A DNA stretch of 64,000 nucleotides from Flaviaesturariibacter aridisoli (GTDB lineage Bacteria; Bacteroidota; Bacteroidia; Chitinophagales; Chitinophagaceae), in contig NZ_SKFH01000015.1 in NCBI RefSeq assembly GCF_004343705.1, positions 24,987-88,986 on the forward strand. Direction: 5' to 3'. Below the pieces are notes generated by a model. It was not told where the DNA came from. It ran no database searches and saw nothing but the letters and a program-made list of their open reading frames with translations. The translations under genes and the position numbers were made by a program. The number at the start of each line of letters is the position of its first letter. Position 1 is the stretch's first letter. Positions 1 to 9,133 of this stretch are shown here, in pieces.

Positions 1-696
1 GTCGGGAATTTTTCCGGGCAGGGCGTACCGGGGCTCAGCGGCGCCAACACGGCCACGCCGCTGCTGTTCCGCATTTTCAATACCATTGACTACAACAACG
101 ACGGCGCCTGGTTCGCGCCCCCCAAAGGCCTGGAACAGCGGCTGGTATGCAGCGAGAGCGGGCTGCCACCCGGCCCGTTTTGCAGCAACCTGGTGCTGGA
201 CGAATTTCTGCCCCTCGTCAGCGGCACCAGCACCTGTACGCACCTGCAGGAAGTAAAGGTGTCGCCGGATGCATCGATGTCTTATTGCGTTGCCTGCGCC
301 CCGGCCACCGGGTACATCCGGAAGCAGTACCGCGCCGTGCCCCCCGAGATGCAGGATTTTTACGCCGCGCGCAACCAGCCCTACGCGCGGATTCCACCAC
401 ACAACCCCGCCTGCGAAAAGCTGGGCGGCGGCGATGGACCGGCGATCACCTCGCCGGTGAACGGAACCGAATATTTCCTGGAAAAAGGAGATCCCGAGCC
501 GCTGCAACTGACGGCGCGTGCGGCCAACGATGTCAGCCGCTTGTATTGGTACCTCAACGACCGTTTTTATAAAAGCGCGGCGCCCGGCGAAAAGCTGTTC
601 TTCCTGCCCGAAAGCGACGGGCCGTTGAAGATCACCTGCACCGACGACAAAGGCCGCGTCCGAACGATCCGCATTGAGGTGAAGACGGCGTTCTGA
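1..696 (+). CDS. pbpC: Penicillin-binding protein 1C, C-terminal part (5' end outside window)
   Basis: The frame is open from base 1 to the TGA at 694-696, so about 231 C-terminal residues are visible. The first residues, VGNFSGQGVPGLSGANTATP, match the end of the transpeptidase domain of class A PBP1C enzymes. They are followed by the cysteine-containing stretch and the small beta-sandwich C-terminal domain (BiPBP_C type, about residues 145-231, beginning near ITSPVNGTEYFLEKGD). In the family, PBP1C is a bifunctional, membrane-anchored peptidoglycan glycosyltransferase/transpeptidase in the periplasm; the N-terminal glycosyltransferase half is not in the window. It is convergent with the next gene across a 63 bp gap. 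Internal ATGs, such as the one at 193, are not starts because homology continues upstream of them. Confidence 0.9.
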   Translation, partial: VGNFSGQGVPGLSGANTATPLLFRIFNTIDYNNDGAWFAPPKGLEQRLVCSESGLPPGPFCSNLVLDEFLPLVSGTSTCTHLQEVKVSPDASMSYCVACAPATGYIRKQYRAVPPEMQDFYAARNQPYARIPPHNPACEKLGGGDGPAITSPVNGTEYFLEKGDPEPLQLTARAANDVSRLYWYLNDRFYKSAAPGEKLFFLPESDGPLKITCTDDKGRVRTIRIEVKTAF

Positions 697-759
697 GGGG
701 TTTAAAGTTTGGCGTTGGCGATTAGGTGGATGCTGTCCATGCAGCGACGGGGAAACGGC

Positions 760-1476
760 TTACTGCACTTTTCGCACGCTCCCGGAGCCGTGTACTTCCT
801 GGTGCACGACCGCCGCGGTGCCTTTGTAAGCGACGTCGCCGGAACCCGACACTTCCACTTCGAGTTTCTTGCTGGCAAATACTTCAGCGTCGCCGGAGCC
901 CGATACTTCCACGCGGGTTTCTTCCGAGAGCAGGCCGAAAGCTTTGATGGTGCCGCTGCCGTGGGTTTCGGAACGGAAGACGCGCGTAGTTCCGCTGAGC
1001 AACACGGTACCGCTGCCGGTTACTTCCACCTCCATCTGGGGCACGTCTACATCAAGGCGGGCATTGCCGCTACCGGTGACGCGCAGCTGCATTTTATCGC
1101 CACTCAGCTTGCCGGCGCCGGCCACGTTGCCGCTGCCGGTCACTTCCACCTCGCGGAAGCTGGCCGCGCTGACGAACACCTTCAACCCCGCGTGCTCGCG
1201 GAGGTTGACACCGCTGCGCGTGCGGATATGCAGGGTGTTGCCGTCCACTTCGGTCTCTACGTACTCCTGCAGGTTTTCGTCGGTTTCCACCCGCACGCCG
1301 GGCGCGGCTGCCTGGGCAAGCTCAACGTCCACGGAGCCGGTGATCTCCACGCGGTCGAAAGACCCGACGGAGCGGCTCTGGGTGCTGCGCACACCATTGC
1401 CGTTGACGCTGCGGATGCCCATGAGCTGGCAGGCGCTGAAAAGAAGCAGGAAGAGCAAGCCGGAGAAAAGGCGCAT
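760..1476 (-). CDS. GIN-domain (DUF2807) lipoprotein
   Basis: A 238-residue protein. The start at 1476 was chosen because it begins MRLFSGLLFLLLFSACQ, a signal peptide with a lipobox-like FSAC; the frame runs 18 codons further upstream but those residues are not signal-like. The body has repeated short strands ending in GSG (VTGSGN, VSGSGD, HGSGSV), typical of the right-handed beta-helix-like GIN/DUF2807 domain (putative auto-transporter adhesin head). In Bacteroidota these are exported lipoproteins of unknown biochemical role. It is divergent from guaA, with 107 bp between the two starts, and convergent with pbpC. Family assignment is confident; function is unknown. Confidence 0.85.
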   Translation of the reverse strand: MRLFSGLLFLLLFSACQLMGIRSVNGNGVRSTQSRSVGSFDRVEITGSVDVELAQAAAPGVRVETDENLQEYVETEVDGNTLHIRTRSGVNLREHAGLKVFVSAASFREVEVTGSGNVAGAGKLSGDKMQLRVTGSGNARLDVDVPQMEVEVTGSGTVLLSGTTRVFRSETHGSGTIKAFGLLSEETRVEVSGSGDAEVFASKKLEVEVSGSGDVAYKGTAAVVHQEVHGSGSVRKVQ

Positions 1477-1583
1477 AGAAAAGGTTTTGGTATATGATGC
1501 GCGGCGCAGGCCGCGGGTTACGGTTCGCACCGAAAATTAAGGATTTTACCCGCTTTTCCGTCATTGCGTACCTTCGCCTTGCC

Positions 1584-3116
1584 ATGACCGAAAAGATCCT
1601 GATCCTCGACTTCGGCTCTCAATACACGCAACTGATTGCCCGCGCTGTCCGCGAAGCCAACGTTTACTGCGAAATCATTCCTTTCAACAAACCGGTGCCC
1701 GTCGATCCCTCTATCAAAGGCGTCATCCTGTCGGGCTCGCCGTTCTCGGTAAACGACAGCAACGCCCCCCACGTAGAGGTGGCCACGCTGGTAGCGAATA
1801 CACCCGTGCTGGGCGTATGCTACGGTGCGCAGCTGACCGCGAAAGTCTACGGCGGGCGCGTGGAGCGCAGCAACAAGCGCGAATACGGCCGCGCCTACCT
1901 GCACCTCGAGGCCGACGACCCACTGCTGGCGGGACTGACGCCTTTGTCGCAGGTGTGGATGAGCCACGGGGATTCGATCCTCCAACTGCCCGACGGCTTC
2001 ACCGTGCTGGCCACTACGGATTCTATCCCGGTGGCCGCCTTCAAAGCCCAGAAAGCAGCGCACCCGCTCTACGGCCTGCAGTTTCACCCGGAGGTATACC
2101 ATTCCATCGAAGGCAAAAAGATCCTGAAGAACTTCCTCGTAGAGATCTGCGGTTGCCAGCAGGACTGGACGCCCGCGCACTTCGTGACCGACACCGTGGC
2201 GGAGCTGAAGCGGACCATCGGCGACCGGCAGGTGGTCATGGCCCTCAGCGGCGGCGTTGACTCCACGGTGGCGGCCACGCTCATCCACCGCGCCATCGGC
2301 AAGAACCTGCACGGCATCTTCGTAGACAACGGCGTGCTGCGCCAGGACGAGTTTCAGCAGGTGCTCGATACGTACAACGCCATCGGCCTCAACGTTACCG
2401 GCATCGACGCGCGGCAGCGTTTTTACGACGCCCTTGCCGGCAAAAGCGACCCCGAGCAAAAGCGCAAGGCGATCGGCGCGCTGTTCATCGATATATTCCA
2501 GGAAGAAGCGACGCGCATCGAAAATGTGTCGATGCTGGGCCAGGGCACCATCTACCCCGACGTGATTGAAAGCGTGTCGGTACACGGCCCCTCGGTGACC
2601 ATCAAGAGCCACCACAACGTGGGCGGGCTGCCCGAGAAAATGCACCTGGCGCTCGTGGAGCCGCTGCGCTACCTGTTCAAGGACGAAGTGCGGCGCGTGG
2701 GCCGCGAACTCGGCATTCCCGAGGACCTGCTGAGCCGCCACCCGTTCCCCGGGCCGGGTCTCGCCATCCGCATCCTGGGCGAGATCACCGAAGAAAAAGT
2801 GAAACTGCTCCAGGCCGCCGACGCCATCTATGTAAAAGCGCTGAAAGACCACAACCTGTACGCAACGGTGTGGCAGGCCGGCGCCATCTTATTGCCGGTG
2901 AAAAGCGTGGGCGTGATGGGCGATGAACGCACCTACGAGTTTACGGTGGCCCTCCGCGCCGTGACCTCCGTGGATGGCATGACCGCCGACTGGGCGCACC
3001 TGCCGTACGATTTTCTTGCCTACGTTTCGAACGAGATCATCAACTCCGTGCGGGGCATCAACCGTGTGGTGTACGACATCAGCTCGAAGCCGCCGGCAAC
3101 GATCGAATGGGAGTAG
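1584..3116 (+). CDS. guaA: GMP synthase (glutamine-hydrolysing)
   Basis: A 510-residue enzyme that converts XMP, ATP and glutamine to GMP in de novo purine synthesis in the cytoplasm. The N-terminal class I glutamine amidotransferase has its nucleophile at Cys79 (GVCYGAQ) and the His168/Glu170 pair (LQFHPEV). The ATP-pyrophosphatase P-loop SGGVDST lies at residues 222-228, and the C-terminal dimerisation domain ends with KPPATIEWE. The ATG at 1584 ([13 protein letters not shown]) is chosen because this is the universal GuaA N-terminus; the frame extends 30 codons upstream without homology. A possible -7 box TACCTTCG lies at 1569-1576. It stands alone on the plus strand, with the GIN lipoprotein divergent. 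Confidence 0.97.
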   Translation: MTEKILILDFGSQYTQLIARAVREANVYCEIIPFNKPVPVDPSIKGVILSGSPFSVNDSNAPHVEVATLVANTPVLGVCYGAQLTAKVYGGRVERSNKREYGRAYLHLEADDPLLAGLTPLSQVWMSHGDSILQLPDGFTVLATTDSIPVAAFKAQKAAHPLYGLQFHPEVYHSIEGKKILKNFLVEICGCQQDWTPAHFVTDTVAELKRTIGDRQVVMALSGGVDSTVAATLIHRAIGKNLHGIFVDNGVLRQDEFQQVLDTYNAIGLNVTGIDARQRFYDALAGKSDPEQKRKAIGALFIDIFQEEATRIENVSMLGQGTIYPDVIESVSVHGPSVTIKSHHNVGGLPEKMHLALVEPLRYLFKDEVRRVGRELGIPEDLLSRHPFPGPGLAIRILGEITEEKVKLLQAADAIYVKALKDHNLYATVWQAGAILLPVKSVGVMGDERTYEFTVALRAVTSVDGMTADWAHLPYDFLAYVSNEIINSVRGINRVVYDISSKPPATIEWE

Positions 3117-3125
3117 GCTTCGGCT

Positions 3126-3185
3126 GCACTCAGCCTGACAGAGCGGCTATTGTCACCCTGAGCATCGCCGAAGGGAGTTTGGCGT
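3126..3185. repeat. Dispersed intergenic repeat (GTCACCCTGAGC type)
   Basis: The core TTGTCACCCTGAGCATCGCC followed by GAAGGGA resembles the short dispersed GTCACCCTGAGC...CGAAGGG element often seen between Bacteroidota genes. It lies 3' of guaA, and no gene is seen between 3117 and 3279. Only one copy is in this window, so repeat status rests on recognition. Confidence 0.45.
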
Positions 3186-3279
3186 AATACTTGCACTTGC
3201 GCGCGCACCTGCGAAGAGCAAGCCTTACTAACAGACCAATCGACTAATTGACCAATAGCCACCTTCAAGAAAGCATCTT

Positions 3280-4434
3280 ATGAAACGAATCCCTATCCTG
3301 TTTTTTACACTCCTTTGCAGCCTCTCGCTTTTCGCGCAGAAGCGGCACAAGATCGCGCTGGTAACGCCGCTGTACCTCGACTCGGCCTTCGATGCGTCGA
3401 ACAACTATCGTTTCAACACCAGCTTTCCGAAATACCTGAACCCGGGCCTGGAGTTTTACCTCGGCGCGCAGGCCGCGCTCGACTCGCTGAACAAAGCCGG
3501 CGCACCGCTGGACGTATATGTGGTAGACAGCCGCTCGAAGCACGGGCTCGCCCAGGAGCTGAAGGCGCCCGAGCTGCGCGACGCCGAGCTGTTCATCGGC
3601 AGTACCAACGCCACCGAAACGCGCCTCCTGGCCGAGGAAGCCCTGCGCCGCAAGGTGCCCTTTATATCGACCACCCTGCCCAACGACGCCGGCGTGAGCG
3701 ACAATCCCTATTACGTGGTGCTCAACTCCACGCTCCGGAGCCATTGCGAAGCCTTGTATAAATACTACCAGCGCACGGCGCCCAACGAGCGGATCCTCCT
3801 GTTCACACGCCCCGGCACGCAGGAGACCCAGGTGAAAGAATATTTTGCAGACATTGCCAAGACGGCAACGGGCACGCCGCTCCGGATCGTAGTGGAAGAC
3901 CTCGGCGCCGAGTTCAACGACGAACGCGTGCTGTCGGCCCTCGACAGCACGAAGCGCAACATTTGCATCACCGGCTCGCTCGACGAGGAGTTTGCCTCCG
4001 AGCTCGCCGCCGGCCTGGGCAGCGCCGGCAAGGAGTACCGCATCCAGCTGGCGGGCATGCCCACCTGGGAGGGGTTCAACCTGCGCCAAACCGAATTCCG
4101 CGGCCTCGACATCCTGTACACGACTCCCTTTTACTATGCCCGGGCAACGCCCCTCCAGGCGGCGGTGGGCAAAAGCTTTACGGCGAAACAAAACGGCCGC
4201 CCCACCGACCTCTACTTCCGCGGCTACGAAACGACGCTGCGCTTCGCCCTCCTGCTGCTCGACACCCGCGGCGATGCCGCCTCCAACCTGTCGCGCAAGG
4301 GCAACAACGTATTTACCCAGTTCGACGTACAGCCCGTCTTCCTCAACCACAAGGAGCCGACCCTCGACTATTTCGAGAACAAGCACCTCTACCTCGTGAA
4401 GGTGACGAACGGGACGAGAAGCGTGCTGCCGTAG
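3280..4434 (+). CDS. Secreted type-I periplasmic-binding-fold protein (ABC substrate-binding-like)
   Basis: A 384-residue protein with a cleavable signal peptide (residues 1-19, ending LSLFAQ). The mature part starts KIALVTPLYLDSAF and shows the alternating two-lobe pattern of Leu/Ile/Val-type periplasmic binding proteins: GLEFYLGAQAALDSL (first helix), LFIGSTNATETRLLAEEA, PFISTTLP, and later LDILYTTPFYY and DLYFRGYETTLRFALLLL. No transporter permease or ATPase genes are adjacent, so a transport role is not supported by context; in Bacteroidota such orphan proteins follow guaA or peptidoglycan genes and have no known ligand. It is followed by a gene-free repeat region. Confidence 0.7.
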   Translation: MKRIPILFFTLLCSLSLFAQKRHKIALVTPLYLDSAFDASNNYRFNTSFPKYLNPGLEFYLGAQAALDSLNKAGAPLDVYVVDSRSKHGLAQELKAPELRDAELFIGSTNATETRLLAEEALRRKVPFISTTLPNDAGVSDNPYYVVLNSTLRSHCEALYKYYQRTAPNERILLFTRPGTQETQVKEYFADIAKTATGTPLRIVVEDLGAEFNDERVLSALDSTKRNICITGSLDEEFASELAAGLGSAGKEYRIQLAGMPTWEGFNLRQTEFRGLDILYTTPFYYARATPLQAAVGKSFTAKQNGRPTDLYFRGYETTLRFALLLLDTRGDAASNLSRKGNNVFTQFDVQPVFLNHKEPTLDYFENKHLYLVKVTNGTRSVLP

Positions 4435-4470
4435 GCAGCCCATCCCCACACAGACCCATCCTCCCGGCCT

Positions 4471-4528
4471 CCTTCCTGAAGGGAAGGGGAGCCGACCCAT
4501 CCCCTAACCCCTTCCCGAAGGGAAGGGG
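4471..4528. repeat. Two CCTTCC/GGAAGG hairpins left of the 42-bp array
   Basis: CCTTCC-TGAA-GGGAAGG at 4471-4487 and the perfect 9-bp stem CCCCTTCCC-GAA-GGGAAGGGG at 4508-4528. The same hairpin family recurs right of the array at 4907-4927, so the array is bracketed by inverted-repeat elements resembling REP or MITE ends. Confidence 0.6.
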
Positions 4529-4592
4529 GACACATTTCCCTGCAAAAACCATTTGCAAAGTGTCCAGGGCACGCGGCCTTTGCTTCGCGGCC

Positions 4593-4886
4593 TTGACAAA
4601 ATCGGCAGGTGCCTTCCGCAAGCAGTTTATGCCGTTGACAAAATCGGCAGGGGCACCAATCCACTCCGCGATGCCACGTGCAAAATCGGCAGTGCCAACC
4701 CGCGGCGGATCTATGCCACTTGCAAAATCGGAAATGGCATCAATCCCTTCCCGGATGCCCTTGACAAAATCGGCAGTGGCCTGAAGTAGCCGCGGATGGC
4801 CCCTGACAAAATCGTAAATGGCATAGATCCTTTCCGGAACCCCGGTGACAAAATTGGCAGCGCAGGCTGCGTTCCCCGCTCCCCTG
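4593..4886. repeat. Seven tandem 42-bp units, core TTGACAAAATCGGCAG
   Basis: CAAAATCG-like cores start at 4597, 4639, 4681, 4723, 4765, 4807 and 4849, exactly 42 bp apart. About 12-16 bp of each unit are strongly conserved and the other 26-30 bp are only loosely similar. 42 bp is four helical turns, and also 14 codons. Read on the minus strand, one frame stays open across all units and gives 14-residue repeats of the type ADFVKGIREGIDAI, with a hydrophobic heptad spacing, but it has no ATG and is closed upstream by TAG near 4902. This occupies most of the 554 bp gap 4435-4988; no normal gene is seen there. Confidence 0.85.
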
Positions 4887-4927
4887 GAGCGGGGTGCGGT
4901 CTACTCCCCCTTCCCTTCAGGAAGGGG
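4874..4927. repeat. Two hairpins right of the 42-bp array
   Basis: A perfect 9-bp stem CCCCGCTCC-CCT-GGAGCGGGG at 4874-4894, partly inside the last 42-bp unit, and CCCCTTCC-CTTCA-GGAAGGGG at 4907-4927, which matches the left-hand hairpins. No T-tract follows, so these look like repeat-element ends rather than terminators. Confidence 0.55.
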
Positions 4928-4988
4928 CCGGGGGATGGGCTTGAGCCGATGGCACAGTTCTTTCTGCCGGTTCGGGTAACGATTCCCT

Positions 4989-6029
4989 ATGCCCCTGATC
5001 GAATTTTCCGATAAAGGCCTGTATTGCCGGGCCGGCGGGTTTTACATCGATCCCTGGAAACCGGTGGACCGCGCGCTCATTACCCATGCGCACAGCGACC
5101 ACGCGCGCTGGGGCAGCAAGTATTACCTCGCCCAGCACGACTCCATTCCCATCATGCAGGTCCGCCTCGGGCCCAACCACTACCAGGGTACCGCCTATGG
5201 CGAGACAACCTACATCAATGGCGTCCGCGTGTCTTTTCATCCCGCCGGACATATCATCGGCTCCGCGCAGATCCGCGTGGAGTACGAGGGCGAGATCTGG
5301 GTCGTGAGCGGCGACTATAAGCTGGAGAACGACGGCATCAGCGGCGCCTTCGAGCCCGTGCGCTGTCACCACTTCGTGACCGAGTCCACCTTCGGGCTGC
5401 CCATCTACAAGTGGAAGCCGCAGGCCGAGATTTACGCGGGGATGCAGGACTGGATCCGCAAGAACCAGGCGATCGGCAAATCGTCCATCTTCATCGCCTA
5501 CAGCCTCGGCAAGGCCCAGCGCCTGCTGCAGCCCCTCAGCGAAGTGAGCGAACGCATCCTGGTGCACGGCGCCGTGTACAACATGCACATGGCCCTTGTG
5601 AATGCCGGGCACAAGCTGCCGCCGGTGGAGCGCGTCACGCCCGACACACCGAAAGAACACCTCAAAGGCGCCGTGGTCATTGCGCCTTCGAGCGCCGAGG
5701 GAACAAGCTGGGTCCGGCGCTTCAGTCCCCATGGCGTGGGCATCTGCAGCGGCTGGATGATGGTGCGCGGCAACACGCGCCGCAAGAACGCCGACGCCGG
5801 CTTCGCCCTCAGCGATCACGCCGACTGGAGCGGGCTGCTCGAAGCCTGCAAAGCCACCGGCGCGGAATGCGTGTACGTAACCCACGGCTTCCAGGCCGCC
5901 TTCAGCCGCTACCTTACCGAGCAGGGCATCCAGGCCCGCGAGGTGATCACCGAATACGGTAACGACGAAGATGCCGGCCCCACTCCTTCCGAAGAAGAAC
6001 AATCCCTGCTATCACCCGATGCCGAATAA
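4989..6029 (+). CDS. Ligase-associated DNA exonuclease (metallo-beta-lactamase fold)
   Basis: A 346-residue MBL-fold nuclease of the ligase-associated DNA damage response set (TIGR04122 type). The metal site is visible: HAHSDH at residues 33-38, the later FHPAGHIIGSAQI histidine, the aspartate in SGDYKLENDG, and the late ALSDHADW motif of the beta-CASP-like region. It is the first gene of an operon whose next gene is the ATP-dependent ligase, overlapping by 11 nt (6019-6029), which implies translational coupling. The family role is exonucleolytic end processing in a DNA repair pathway shared with ligase, helicase and phosphoesterase; the exact substrate is not established. Confidence 0.92.
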   Translation: MPLIEFSDKGLYCRAGGFYIDPWKPVDRALITHAHSDHARWGSKYYLAQHDSIPIMQVRLGPNHYQGTAYGETTYINGVRVSFHPAGHIIGSAQIRVEYEGEIWVVSGDYKLENDGISGAFEPVRCHHFVTESTFGLPIYKWKPQAEIYAGMQDWIRKNQAIGKSSIFIAYSLGKAQRLLQPLSEVSERILVHGAVYNMHMALVNAGHKLPPVERVTPDTPKEHLKGAVVIAPSSAEGTSWVRRFSPHGVGICSGWMMVRGNTRRKNADAGFALSDHADWSGLLEACKATGAECVYVTHGFQAAFSRYLTEQGIQAREVITEYGNDEDAGPTPSEEEQSLLSPDAE

Positions 6030-7680
6030 ATCAAAACCAGGAAGCCCGCTGCCCGTTGCCGGCGAAGGCCCGGAAGGCTTCCGCGCCTTTTCGGAGCTCG
6101 TGCTCCGCATCGGCAGCAGCACCAAGACGACCGAGAAGCTCGACGCGCTCGTACAGTATTTCTACAGTGCGGACGACAAAGACAAGGTGTGGATGATCGC
6201 CATCTTCAGCGGCCGCCGGCCGAAGCGGGTGGTAAACAGCACGCAGCTGGCCACTTGGGCCGTGGAGCTGGGCGACCTGCCCTTCTGGCTCTTCGAAGAG
6301 TCGTACCACACCGTGGGCGACCTGGCCGAGACCATCGCCCTCCTGCTCCCGGAAAGAAACGCGCTGCCCGCACATCCCGAGCCGCTGCACTATTACATCG
6401 AGCAACTGAAAGCGTTGGAAAAGCAAAGCGAGGAAGCCCGCAAGTTCTTTATCCTGGAAACCTGGCAGGGACTGGGCTTCGCCGAACGCTTCGTGTTCAA
6501 CAAGTTGATCACGGGCGGCTTCCGCATCGGCGTGTCGCAAAAGCTGATGGTCAACGCGCTGGCCAAAACGGTGCAGGCGGAACCCTCCGTTATCGCACAC
6601 CGCATCTCCGGCAATTGGGACCCATCCACGATTGCGTTCAGCGAGCTGCTCAGCGCCGAAGCGCAGGCCAACGACCAGTCGAAGCCCTACCCGTTCTACC
6701 TTGCGTATGCCATCGAAGAACCAGAGCTCGAAAAACTCGGTGACCCTTCGGGCTGGCAGGCCGAATGGAAGTGGGATGGCATCCGCGGCCAGCTCATCAA
6801 ACGCAACAACGAGCTCTTCGTATGGAGCCGCGGCGAAGAGCTGATGACGGAAAAATTTCCCGAATATGCCCAACTCCTCGAGCGCCTGCCCGACGGGGTC
6901 GTGCTCGACGGCGAGATCATCCCGAGCAAGGACGGAATGCCGCTCCCCTTTGCCCTGCTGCAAACCCGCATCGGCCGCAAGAACGTTACGAAGAAGCAAC
7001 TGCAGGAAGCGCCCATCGCGTTCTTTGCTTACGACCTGCTGGAATACGAAGGAGAAGACTGGCGCACGCGCCCGCTTTCCGAGCGACGGGCCCAACTGGA
7101 GGCCATCATCCGGTCGGCGCAACACCCGATTCTCCTGCTGTCGGAGGCCGTGCCGTTTCACAGCTGGACCGAGCTGGCCGAGCTGCGCAAGGGCTCGCGC
7201 GACAGGGGCGCGGAGGGCTTTATGCTCAAGCGCCTGTCGTCCACCTACCAGGTGGGCCGCAAGCGCGGCGACTGGTGGAAGTGGAAGATCGACCCGCTCA
7301 CCATCGATGCGGTGATGATCTACGCCCAGAAGGGCGCCGGCCGCCGCAGCAACCTCTACACCGACTACACCTTTGCCGTGCGCGACGGGGAAAAGCTCAT
7401 CCCCTTTACCAAGGCCTATTCGGGGCTTACCGACAAGGAATTCGCCCAGGTGGACGCGTTTGTCAAACGGAATTCGATCGAGAAATTCGGCCCCGTGCGT
7501 ACCGTCAAGCCCGAACTGGTGTTCGAGATCGCCTTCGAAGGCATCGCCGCCTCTAACCGCCACAAGTCGGGCGTAGCGCTGCGCTTTCCCCGGATCAGCC
7601 GCTGGCGCCACGATAAAAAGCCCGACGAGATCAATACCCTTGACGAATTGAAGCAACTCCTCGAACTTTACGGTAAATAA
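6019..7680 (+). CDS. ATP-dependent DNA ligase (ligase-associated repair cluster)
   Basis: A 553-residue ligase. The adenylated lysine is K251 in EWKWDGIRGQ. Other nucleotidyltransferase motifs are visible: VLDGEII, FFAYDLLEYEG, AEGFMLKR, and WWKWKIDP, followed by an OB-fold domain with GVALRFPRISRWR near the C terminus. The N-terminal about 230 residues form the helical DNA-binding domain. The start at 6019 (MPNKSKPG) is preferred over 5971 because it gives a short operon overlap with the exonuclease stop. In the family the enzyme seals nicks using ATP, and it co-occurs with the exonuclease, Lhr helicase and PdeM found around it. Confidence 0.93.
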   Translation: MPNKSKPGSPLPVAGEGPEGFRAFSELVLRIGSSTKTTEKLDALVQYFYSADDKDKVWMIAIFSGRRPKRVVNSTQLATWAVELGDLPFWLFEESYHTVGDLAETIALLLPERNALPAHPEPLHYYIEQLKALEKQSEEARKFFILETWQGLGFAERFVFNKLITGGFRIGVSQKLMVNALAKTVQAEPSVIAHRISGNWDPSTIAFSELLSAEAQANDQSKPYPFYLAYAIEEPELEKLGDPSGWQAEWKWDGIRGQLIKRNNELFVWSRGEELMTEKFPEYAQLLERLPDGVVLDGEIIPSKDGMPLPFALLQTRIGRKNVTKKQLQEAPIAFFAYDLLEYEGEDWRTRPLSERRAQLEAIIRSAQHPILLLSEAVPFHSWTELAELRKGSRDRGAEGFMLKRLSSTYQVGRKRGDWWKWKIDPLTIDAVMIYAQKGAGRRSNLYTDYTFAVRDGEKLIPFTKAYSGLTDKEFAQVDAFVKRNSIEKFGPVRTVKPELVFEIAFEGIAASNRHKSGVALRFPRISRWRHDKKPDEINTLDELKQLLELYGK

Positions 7681-7697
7681 AAATAGCTCCTTGGGCA

Positions 7698-7728
7698 CGT
7701 CATTGCGAGCGAAGCGAAGCAATCTGTT
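7698..7728. repeat. Dispersed repeat CGTCATTGCGAGCGAAGCGA type
   Basis: GTCATTGCGAGCGAAGCGAA followed by GCAATCTGTT is a short palindromic-flavoured intergenic repeat recognised from many bacterial genomes. Here it sits in the 79 bp between the ligase and the cytochrome gene, which suggests the two are less tightly coupled than the rest of the operon. Confidence 0.65.
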
Positions 7729-7759
7729 ACACGTCCCCTCTGCTTACATTCACCGGCTC

Positions 7760-9133
7760 ATGAAAAAAACCCTCATTCTCCTCACCTGCCTCGCCCTGAT
7801 GGCCTTCGGCTACTACGGGCTCAACGACGGTCCCGTGCAGATCCCGCCCAGTAAGCAGCGCGGCGGCGGCGACCCGAAGAAAGGCTTCCAATACCTCGTG
7901 TACGGCGACTATGTACGCAGCGGGCTTCCCATCAATGTGTTCCGGATGGGATTCACGCGCTTCGATTCGTCGCTGCTCCCGCGCACCGGCATCAATTCAA
8001 ATATCCCGTACGATTTCAACGCGCTGCGGCAGAAGAACGGCCAGGTGATCGTGGCGCCCAACTGCCTGCAATGCCACGCGATGCCCTTCGAAGGGAAGCT
8101 CGTGATGGGCCTTGGCAATGCGGGTGTCGACTTTACCAAAAGCCGCGGCATCAATGCCGGTAGCGTGTCGATGATCGAGCGGATCCTGAAGCTCAACTCC
8201 CCGGAAGACTATGAAGCGGCCAGGACCTTCCTGACCGTCACCAAGACGATCGCCCCCGACCTCGTGGCCGACGTGCGCGGCGTGAACCTGGCCGACCACC
8301 TCGCGGCCCTGCTGGTGGCCCACCGCGACCCGGTGACCTTCCGCTGGAGCGATACGGCGCTGATGGAAAAGAACCACGCCGTGATTCCTACCGACACGCC
8401 GCCCTGGTGGCTGCTCAAGAAGAAGAACGCCATGTTTTACAACGGCTTCGGCCGGGGCGACTTCGGGCGCTTCCTGATGGCCTCCAACCTGCTCACCACC
8501 GGCGACACCGCCGAGTCGCGCGTTGTTGACGAACAAATGCCCGACCTGCTGGCCTATATCTATTCCCTGAAGGCGCCCGCCTACCCGAAAGCGATCGACC
8601 GGCCGCTGGCCGCGAAGGGGAAGCCGCTGTTCGAAGCCCGCTGCGCTTCCTGCCACGGCACCTATGGCCCTAAAGGCAGCTATCCCAACCTGCTCATTCC
8701 CGGCTCGATCATCCAGACCGACTCGCTGCTGTACGCCAGCAATTATTCCACCCCGCAGTTCGTGGCCTGGTTCAACCGCAGCTGGTTCCGCAGCGGTGAT
8801 CATCCCGCTGAGCTGGCGCCTTCCAACGGGTACGTGGCGCCACCCCTCGACGGCATCTGGATCAGCGCGCCGTACCTGCACAACGGGTCGGTGCCCACGC
8901 TGGAAGCGTTGCTGAACAGCCGCCTCCGCCCGCGCTACTGGTCGCGCGACTTCAAGCGGCCCCAGTATAACTACGGGAACCCGGGCTGGGTGTATAAAGA
9001 AGAAAGCGCCGGTGGCAAACCGGATATTTACAATACCGACCTTACCGGGTACAGCAACCGCGGCCACTATTTCGGCGATGCGCTCACCGATGCGGAGCGG
9101 AAAGCGGTCATCGAATACCTAAAAACATTGTGA
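7760..9133 (+). CDS. Di-haem cytochrome c, peroxidase/RoxA-like
   Basis: A 457-residue exported protein: the signal peptide or membrane anchor is MKKTLILLTCLALMAFGYYG. Two haem c sites are visible, CLQCH (C102, C105, H106) and CASCH (C295, C298, H299). The stretch APYLHNGSVPTLEALL is typical of the MauG/CcP/rubber-oxygenase (RoxA) superfamily. The start at 7760 was chosen for the signal sequence; the frame runs 23 codons further upstream without signal character. Its stop overlaps the helicase GTG start by 4 nt, so it is co-translated within a DNA-repair operon although its predicted site is the periplasm. Substrate is unknown; peroxide reduction or oxidative chemistry is inference. Confidence 0.8.
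   Translation: MKKTLILLTCLALMAFGYYGLNDGPVQIPPSKQRGGGDPKKGFQYLVYGDYVRSGLPINVFRMGFTRFDSSLLPRTGINSNIPYDFNALRQKNGQVIVAPNCLQCHAMPFEGKLVMGLGNAGVDFTKSRGINAGSVSMIERILKLNSPEDYEAARTFLTVTKTIAPDLVADVRGVNLADHLAALLVAHRDPVTFRWSDTALMEKNHAVIPTDTPPWWLLKKKNAMFYNGFGRGDFGRFLMASNLLTTGDTAESRVVDEQMPDLLAYIYSLKAPAYPKAIDRPLAAKGKPLFEARCASCHGTYGPKGSYPNLLIPGSIIQTDSLLYASNYSTPQFVAWFNRSWFRSGDHPAELAPSNGYVAPPLDGIWISAPYLHNGSVPTLEALLNSRLRPRYWSRDFKRPQYNYGNPGWVYKEESAGGKPDIYNTDLTGYSNRGHYFGDALTDAERKAVIEYLKTL

Noticed and set aside
1518..2852. 444-codon minus-strand open frame opposite guaA
   Set aside because: GuaA on the other strand is certain; long antisense frames are expected in GC-rich genes. The same holds for the long frames opposite the ligase (6031-7722), helicase (9928-11352), DUF5916 (13248-14597) and GH2-GH53 (23714-25813) genes.
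4553..4789. Plus-strand repeat protein with DKIG repeats
   Set aside because: A 42-bp period opens several frames at once; there is no ATG or leader and both plus frames end in unrelated sequence. The minus frame is the more protein-like and is treated as a possible relic only.
4593..4886. CRISPR array
   Set aside because: The conserved core is only 12-16 bp, the intervening parts resemble each other, and there are no cas genes.
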